Assembly: GCF_010015445.1 (NCBI RefSeq)
Contig: NC_053123.1
Location: 3,559,739 to 3,623,738, forward strand
Origin: Perca fluviatilis
Lineage: Eukaryota > Chordata > Actinopteri > Perciformes > Percidae
Reading direction: 5' to 3'
Length of the DNA stretch: 64,000 bases
In this document: piece after piece, positions 58,191 through 64,000 of the stretch
Position numbering within the stretch: the first letter of the stretch is position 1
How the letters are laid out: each line of letters starts with the position of its first letter
Translations under genes and position numbers: made by a program
Notes under the pieces: generated by a model
Databases searched by the model: none
Seen by the model: the letters and a program-made list of their open reading frames with translations, nothing else
What the model was told of the DNA's origin: nothing

Positions 58191-58751
58191 CTGGATTTCC
58201 ACTGGCTGCGTAACGGCTGCGTAACGGCTCCGGAACGGCGGCGGAGTCATCAGGTTTCCATTAAAGTCAGTGTGTGTATTTCCACTGACTGCGGAACGGC
58301 TGCGTTCCGATTGCGTCCCAGCTCCGGCGATCAGCAGCCCTCCGGAGCAGATACACAGAGCTTGTATTTTTGCCGGACGCCGGAGAGCTCTGCACTAATT
58401 CAGCACAGGGTAGATAGTGCAAGACAGGAAGTCGAGCACAGAAGGAAATTAAAACATAATTTTCAAAATAAAATACACCGTGCTCACAGCGGATCATATT
58501 TCACTGCACTACACCTTGAAAACACAGCACAGAGTCGTTTCCCCTCTACTCCTCTGGATGGAAACTAACTGGTGTTGGTTTTGTGGTTCTATTCTACGTG
58601 AATTCACGAGAACTTGTGGGTCATTGTGACTTCAGCTGTCAGTCATGGCCACAGCCGTGCTGCAACAAATCCGGACCTGGTGGGTACTGACGGACAGCGG
58701 AGCACGCAGCGGAGCCGGTCCGCAGCCGTTCTGCATCCAGTGGAAATCCGG
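58191..58751 (+). mobile_element. Non-autonomous element with GGATTTCCACTGG ends, copy B
   Basis: The left end CTGGATTTCCACTGGCTGCG and right end reversed CCGGATTTCCACTGGATGCA are inverted repeats. The flanks give no perfect duplication. It shares its interior with 53316-53775; its 98-codon ORF (58272-58568) is the counterpart of the one there. GCGTAACGGCTGCGTAACGG near the left end is a small tandem. Confidence 0.75.
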
Positions 58752-58857
58752 AGTAAGCTCGGATGCAGTGGTGGTGGCTCTGCAAAATAGTCTCGGGAAG
58801 TAACTTGTTTTAGTGGGAGATTTGCACCCTGCAACAGAAAATGCCACATACAATATT
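58752..58857 (+). repeat. Older dispersed fish repeat, right part
   Basis: TGGTGGCTCTGCAAAATAGT and AACTTGTTTTAGTGGGAGAT continue the repeat from 58190. It ends where a TTAA MITE inserted. Confidence 0.55.
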
Positions 58858-59017
58858 AAAGCAACACTATGTAACTTTTAGCCCTACAGGTTGTCTCATT
58901 GGAACTACAACTCGCGCTACCCAAAGCAAGTTGTAGTTCCAATGAGGGACTGTCCCCCTACAGGTTGTCTCATTGGAACTACAGCTGCAGCTAAAAGTTA
59001 CATAGTGTTGCTTTAAA
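58858..59017. mobile_element. 160-bp fold-back MITE, TTAAAGCAACACTATGTAAC ends
   Basis: The first 27 bases are repeated perfectly in reverse at the right end (GCTAAAAGTTACATAGTGTT .. GCTTTAA). TTGTCTCATTGGAACTACA occurs twice forward, and a close reverse form (TTGTAGTTCCAATGAG) lies between them. Confidence 0.92.
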
Positions 59018-60459
59018 TTAAGTTAACTATTCACACAATACAGTGACTTGATCTATTTAAATTAGCTGGATACATGGTTAAACCTCATTGGCTCTTACCA
59101 GTGCAATTCTCACTAATTGGTCCCAAAACGTCACAGTTAGAAGGTAAATGCTGTACATCTTTACATCATTCACCCAAAGAGCCATGCAGGCCTGCCTTGT
59201 TGCACGATCCAAACTATCTTCAAAACTTTCCATTTCAGCGTGTAGTGTAGCTCAAAGTTTGCTGTTGTTTCCTGTAGCGAAGGGATTTTGAGAAGGGCAA
59301 CACACACTGAGCAAAAGGTGAGGGACAAAGCCTGACTTTATCCTGGAAATGTACTTTCGTTGATCCAGACTACCACTACAAGCTAGAAAGCAAAGTGGTG
59401 CAGTTCTGCCCAACAGCCTCTCTGGAGGACACATTTCTCAAAAGGAGGCCAAAACACTTGACGATTAATGTTTAAAAAAAACGAAACGTTTGTCTTTTGA
59501 AAACACAATCAGAAAGATGGATGAGTTCATTTGCATGCCGAGTTTGTGTCGTCTCATATTTCATTCTGCCTAAGCGCATGGTGGTGCGGCGTCTGCAAAT
59601 GAGAAAGCCATGCAGAAGAAGATGCTATTTAGATGCAATTCAGCCCGTTCATTAAAACTCTACGGTGAAGTCTTTATTCATTGATGTTACAAACATTTAG
59701 TCAGAAGTTGTATCCGTCTGATGTAGAAGGGTCTGTGAAAGTCATGTTAGGGGGATTATGTCAGGCCCAAATGGGTTTCAGAGCCCGCTGTGCAGTGAAA
59801 TTAATTTCAATCAGGAGTGACTTCATTTAGAGTGAAGAATCAATTTTTATTCAAGTGCATGATAAAACAAATGTAGATTCTTTGGCGATTAGAACCTATC
59901 GTGACGGTATATTTAGGGGGTAGTGATGCTGTGATTAGATCAGGATATCTAATCCCCCCCTAGGGTGTAGTTGCTGGTGGTGGTGGTGGATGATGGATTG
60001 TGGAGCAGGACTGGGCTCTGATGTGAAGAAGACTGGAGGCGAAGGACTGGAGGAGGGTCGCATCTGTTCTTACTGAAATGACAGCTGACTGCAGCAGAGA
60101 GGAAAACGGATTTGAAAGTTTGATTTTAAAGCAAGGATGGAGGATCATGAATTGGCTGAGAGAGATCGTGGCAAGATCTGGTTGTACTACTCAGAGTGAA
60201 TGCCCACAGAGCATAAGGTGGAGAGAGAGAGAGAGAGATAAGTAAAGGGAGTTCACTAAGCTTCATCAATGATGAAGATGGACCAGGTCAGCACTTTACT
60301 TGACGGGCCAAGTAATGTTTAGTTAATCGTGATTACAACACCCACAATTCAGTTTTCTTAGCCTGTGACTTTAACTACAGATTTACCAATGAAGAAGACA
60401 AGGACATCATTAACGAACCAGAAATCATGACAGCTGAAATAACTTCATTGATGCATTAC
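59018..60459. other. Unassigned intron stretch with short simple repeats
   Basis: A GGT run (59975-59990) and a GA run (60219-60239) are present. No exon recognised. Confidence 0.4.
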
Positions 60460-60616
60460 TTACCATATTGTTACTGCATTAAGTCATGCATGAGATACTA
60501 TTAATCCTTGTACATTACTGATAGTTCATGAAGTACTACATGAATGAATTCATGCTTTTTCATGCATGAAGTCATGCATGAATCCATGATAATTCATGTA
60601 CCCTTATTATAAAAGC
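60460..60616. repeat. ATGCATGA-rich inverted-repeat cluster
   Basis: AAGTCATGCATGAGATACTA, CTTTTTCATGCATGAAGTCA and TGCATGAATCCATGATAATT repeat the palindromic word CATGCATG in both directions. It ends CTTATTATAAAAGCGTTAC, a phrase typical of a fish element terminus. Confidence 0.5.
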
Positions 60617-61304
60617 GTTACGCCGTAATTGTGGGTTGTTATGAGCTGAGTTCATAATCGCCCCATACGGTGGTGTTGTGGGTGAGGACGGCCCGTTTGT
60701 GAGACATCCTGTTACAACTGTCACACACACAGGACTGGGAACACAGGCTTCTCTGTGGAGGCAGAAGGTGAGGAGGACAGCTCAGATAATGTCTGCCCCC
60801 GCAGCAGCTGATCAAAGACTTCTCGTCAGCTCCTGGTCATTTTTCGCTCAACGTCGCTGACGTGAAAGTTTACTGTGCTGTTATCTTTTGGAGGGAAGAT
60901 AAATAACAATGAGTGGGACAGCTTGCAGATTGGATCGGAGGAGAACTTTTTGAAGCAAGGTCATGCCCCGCTGAAGCCTCATGAAGAGAAGAACCTGCAG
61001 CCTCAGCTCTGGATATTTCATGTTGACAGAATGGCTCTCAGTGAGAATTGACGATTAAGAGAGATTTGTGCACACTTACATTCCACTTATTCTTAATATG
61101 ATAATAATCCAAATTTGATACGTAAACAGCATATTCCATTTGGATTATCTGACTAAGGCCATTTTCTGAATTTAGCATTTTCTGATTAAGAAGTGGGATG
61201 TGCCGGTATTATTAAGGTGTAAGAAGCATTCTTTGTATACAGTGCATTCGGAATAGTTGTTCAGTGGCGGTTGAAAAGGTGCCTGTTGGGAAAGGTTCGA
61301 CTGC
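60617..61304. other. Unassigned intron stretch
   Basis: No exon or element ends recognised. Confidence 0.3.
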
Positions 61305-61850
61305 TTGGTCTCTGGTATTGCCACTTGCAGCTTTCTGGAGAACCGCTCACCCAAACTTCACACTCGACACTACGCTTCCTTGGGTCTTAAACAATACACG
61401 TGCCATGAAATAGTTGCGTCCCATAGCAATAGTATACGCATCTGTGATGCCTCTTTGGTGTCCATTGAGTGTTTTTGCTGTCTACGTGGTGGAGTGGCGT
61501 TTCCCAGTTCTATTGACTTGTGTTCTTGCGTCCCTGTGAAACGTCATCTTGTGTTGCCAAAGTACTGTCACAATACACAAGTTCGCATTTCACCAAGAAC
61601 AGTTAAGATTCCCGTAAATGTTCTTGACACGCCCATTTTACCGAGGATGCATCGGTTGGTAACTTGTATGAACTTGGCAGCACCCGTATCCCAACATTCA
61701 TTTCGGCACTCAACAAGGGTTGGGTTTCCGGTACATAGACTGACCAACACCGGGACAATTTTAACAATTTTTGCCATGTTATTCATCGGTAAATTCACTT
61801 CTGAGAACATTTTAGGCAAGAAATTAACTTTTTAGATTTCGAATATAGGC
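61305..61850. repeat. Unrecognised stretch with the longest ORF and an inverted repeat copy
   Basis: The 176-codon plus ORF (61305-61835) has no signal, motif or family I know. Bases 61447-61500, reversed, match 62779-62832 (CCACCATGTAGACAGCAAAC, GGGGCATCACAG) at about 45 of 53 positions, so part of it is repeat. It is not called a gene. Confidence 0.45.
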
Positions 61851-61853
61851 AGT

Positions 61854-61874
61854 ACACACACACACACACACACG
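61854..61874 (+). repeat. (CA)n microsatellite
   Basis: About 10 CA units. Confidence 0.9.
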
Positions 61875-62210
61875 GCCAAAGCGCAGCAGGCAGAGGCGGG
61901 GGAGAGAGATACCCGTTTTTCTTCAGGAAACTTAATTTATGACATAGACTATATACATTAGATTTAGTATTTAGTTATTATACTTTTGTTGGTGTATTTG
62001 TTTTCTGATTTATTAGACGTTGAGTTTCAGTCTGTATGATAAATGAACAGTTTTGTACATGCGTGTAATCTTTCATTAATTTATGCTATGACTTTATGTA
62101 TTTGTTTCTGGGCATATACAGTGCACTACAATAATATAGAAATTATAATTCCACATAACACTAATAGGGACACCTAGGACATGCCAGTGCATAGGCCTAC
62201 TTATGACTCT
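61875..62210. other. Unassigned intron stretch
   Basis: AT-rich, no exon seen. Confidence 0.3.
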
Positions 62211-62609
62211 GTCATTAAGTGTCATTCAGTTTTTGTCATGACAAGTTGACATTATTTGGGTTGTCTTGATTATGACAACTTGACATTAATCAAAGTGACA
62301 TTACCAGAAGTTGTCTTGGTCATGACAAGTTGACATTAAATTAGTTTGGGATGTCTTTGTAATGACAACTTGACATTAACCAGGATGACATTACCAGAGG
62401 ATGTCTTTGTCATGACAACTTGACATAATGTCATCCTGTTTAATGTCAAGTTGTCTTAATAAGGACACTCCAAATAAATTGAATGTCAAGTTGTCATGAC
62501 CAACACAACTTCTGGTAATGTCACTTTGATTAAATGTCAACTTGTCATAATCAAGACAACCCAAACAATGTCAACTTGTCATGACAAAAACCAAATTACA
62601 CTTAATGAC
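62211..62609. repeat. 400-bp palindrome built of TGACAACTTGACATTA units
   Basis: The left arm 62211-62392 and right arm 62427-62609 are inverted copies with about 34 bp between. Within each arm the phrase TCATGACAAGTTGACATTA recurs about every 50-60 bp. The right flank to about 62730 (GACAGTGTCATGTCA twice, then AAATAAAGTTTTACC) looks like the end of the same fish element; the left end is missing. Confidence 0.85.
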
Positions 62610-62730
62610 AGAAGTTGTAGAAAACGTTTATGACTTGTTTATAACGTTTATGACACGTTCATGACAGTGTCATGTCATAGTTATGACAGTGTCATGTCAC
62701 GATTGTGTCGATACCTTCAAATAAAGTTTT

Positions 62731-62990
62731 ACCCTCTAATTAGTAACCTGCAAAAAGGAGGCACAAGTTAGGACACACCTCCACCATGTAGACAGCAAAC
62801 ACACTCAAATGACACAAAAGGGGCATCACAGCATCATTTGCTAACAACTAGCTATTTGGGACCAGGATATTTCTAGGAACAAAAGTGTTCATTCCCAAAG
62901 TTAGATCGCGCAGTGTTCACTTTTGCTACAATGCAACATCTCCGGTCTCTCTGTCTTTATCTGTGTGTGTTCTACTTCCGTCCAAACCTG
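62731..62990. repeat. Repeat copy matching 61447-61500 in reverse, plus unassigned flank
   Basis: CTCCACCATGTAGACAGCAA through GGGGCATCACAG is the partner of the minus-strand text at 61447-61500. Confidence 0.5.
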
Positions 62991-63269
62991 CACACCTACC
63001 AAAGTATTTCCATTTAATGCTACTTTATACTTAGGCAAATATAGGCAAATATTATACATGCAAATAGTACTACTTTATTTGAAAGCTCTAGTTACTTTGC
63101 GGATTCAGATTATTAACACAAAACATAAGCATCCAATCAATGATGCATTTTTATAGATGAAGCTACCCAGCAGTATATCAGATAATTAAGTCCCACCTTA
63201 ACCAGCTACAACATCAAAGTGATTAACACATTAATGCATCACTACATATAATTCAGTAATATGTATGAT

Positions 63270-63425
63270 TCTGCTTGAGTACTTTTAGTACTTAAAGTAT
63301 ATTTTGATGCTGATACTTTTGTACTTATACTTGATTTTGAACCACTTTTATTTGTAACAGTCATTTTCCAATGTAGTATTGTTAGTTTTACTTTAGTTAA
63401 AGATCTGAATACTTCTATGATTCTG
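63270..63425 (+). repeat. Dispersed repeat fragment, GAGTACTTTTAGTACTT type
   Basis: TGAGTACTTTTAGTACTTAA, GATACTTTTGTACTTATACT and AAAGATCTGAATACTTCTA are phrases of a common fish repeat, related in style to the hAT at 38213. Borders not seen. Confidence 0.55.
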
Positions 63426-63559
63426 ACCATGCATACTCTCCTGGCCCTGCACAATACAGTTCATCAGTACTCAGGCGTCTGTCTGCTGCTCTCTTAAAGT
63501 TTCATGTCATGTTTTGGTAAAACAGCATCCCCGCCGGAGCATTAAACAGTTCAGGTAGA

Positions 63560-63830
63560 GAGTGCTGGTGGAGCATGGGAGACGGCGAAAGCAAAAACCA
63601 ACAAAATGATAATAACTTCAGATAAAGTTCTGTATGACGTTGATAAGGGAAAAGCTGCTGATATCAGTACACTTATTTTAGAAGGAGCTGTGTTTGTGTT
63701 TGTGAAGAGAATGCCACTCTCGCCTGAAGGCTTCTCCTCTGTCACGTTAATGAGAAACACGGAGGTGTGTCTGGTGAATGCCTGGTGTTCCAGGAGATTT
63801 GTGGACAGATACAGAAAAAAATACTAAATC
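63560..63830 (+). other. Unrecognised ORF-bearing stretch
   Basis: A 73-codon plus ORF (63606-63827) reads MIITSDKVLYDVDKGKAADI and ends CSRRFVDRYRKKY. A minus ORF overlaps it. I do not know a family, and it looks like part of a repeat rather than a dpp10 exon: its frame carries no membrane segment and no DPP10 text. Confidence 0.25.
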
Positions 63831-64000
63831 AATTTTTTGATTTGATTTCTGCTTTTTTTCCAGCAAGACACAGAATAATTTTTTTTTATTTTCATGTATT
63901 TTTTAGCTATGTTCTGGGCCGAACAGGACTCTGGTGCAGAGACAGACACATGAGGCAAAGTTCAAAGTATTTTCTGAGAAGCCAGGCAGGCATACACAGG
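63831..64000. other. Window end, possible LTR-like start
   Basis: GACTCTGGTGCAGAGACAGA and CAGGCAGGCATACACAGG resemble LTR-like fish repeat text (compare 34870-35010). Cut by the window end. Confidence 0.25.

Larger units (their letters stand above)
49738..64000 (+). other. dpp10: dpp10 intron 1 (partial)
   Basis: Starts with the GT donor at 49738 and has no recognisable further dpp10 exon. The next expected coding text, a membrane segment following an ELGSN-like phrase, is not seen before the window ends. Very long first introns are known for mammalian DPP10. The interior is mostly transposon copies, described separately. Confidence 0.7.

Noticed and set aside
61305..61835. 176-codon ORF, the longest in the window, as a gene
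   Set aside because: No start context, domain or splice pattern, and part of it matches an inverted repeat copy nearby. Transcript data would be needed to reopen it.

Overview
The window reads as vertebrate, almost certainly teleost fish, chromosomal DNA. It has no prokaryotic gene layout. It is AT-leaning, rich in CA/GT microsatellites, and packed with element types common in fish: hAT-type elements with 8-bp target duplications, TTAA-flanked MITEs, tRNA-derived SINEs, LINE 3' ends and solo-LTR-like pieces. The species cannot be named from the sequence; a percomorph-type teleost is a guess. Most ORFs longer than 60 codons lie in repeats and are not genes.

One host gene is recognisable. At 49678-49737 (+) lies the first coding exon of dpp10, the inactive dipeptidyl-peptidase relative that acts as a Kv4 potassium channel auxiliary subunit. 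It encodes 20 residues that match the known mammalian DPP10 N terminus at 14 of 20 positions, and ends at a GT donor. The rest of the window to 64000 is then dpp10 intron 1, and about 1-49 kb is upstream DNA. Several repeat-free stretches (25.1, 28.6, 41.9, 42.8, 45.4 and 57.4 kb) are candidates for conserved regulatory DNA.

The most unusual object is a 5.8-kb DNA transposon at 931-6758. It has 12-bp inverted ends (CCCAGCTA..), a TA target duplication inside an older fish repeat, and a multi-exon minus-strand gene whose last exons encode a DUF4806-type domain. A second, frameshifted minus-strand ORF lies upstream of it. Two MITEs are nested inside the transposon.

Other regions, in order. 6.8-9.5 kb: further insertions into the same old repeat. 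9.9-10.4 kb: TTAA MITE. 11.1-14.2 kb: element with about 860-bp terminal inverted repeats. 16.2-16.9 kb: hAT element. 18.4-21.2 kb: three elements nested one inside another. 22.4-23.5 kb: SINE and LINE 3' end. 26.1-26.4 kb: minisatellite. 29-35.7 kb: LTR-like sequences between two inverted copies of one repeat. 35.8-38.8 kb: fold-back element split by one hAT, then another hAT. 40.4-41.0 kb: inverted partner of the LINE end. 43.5-45.0 kb: SINEs and a hAT copy. 48.1-48.6 kb: MITE. 51.6-58.9 kb (dpp10 intron): hAT with BED-finger remnants, paired repeats and small MITEs. 62.2-62.6 kb: large palindrome.

Several insertions can be read precisely because a second, uninterrupted copy of the target lies in the window. 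All family assignments rest on reading and memory of families, with no search.
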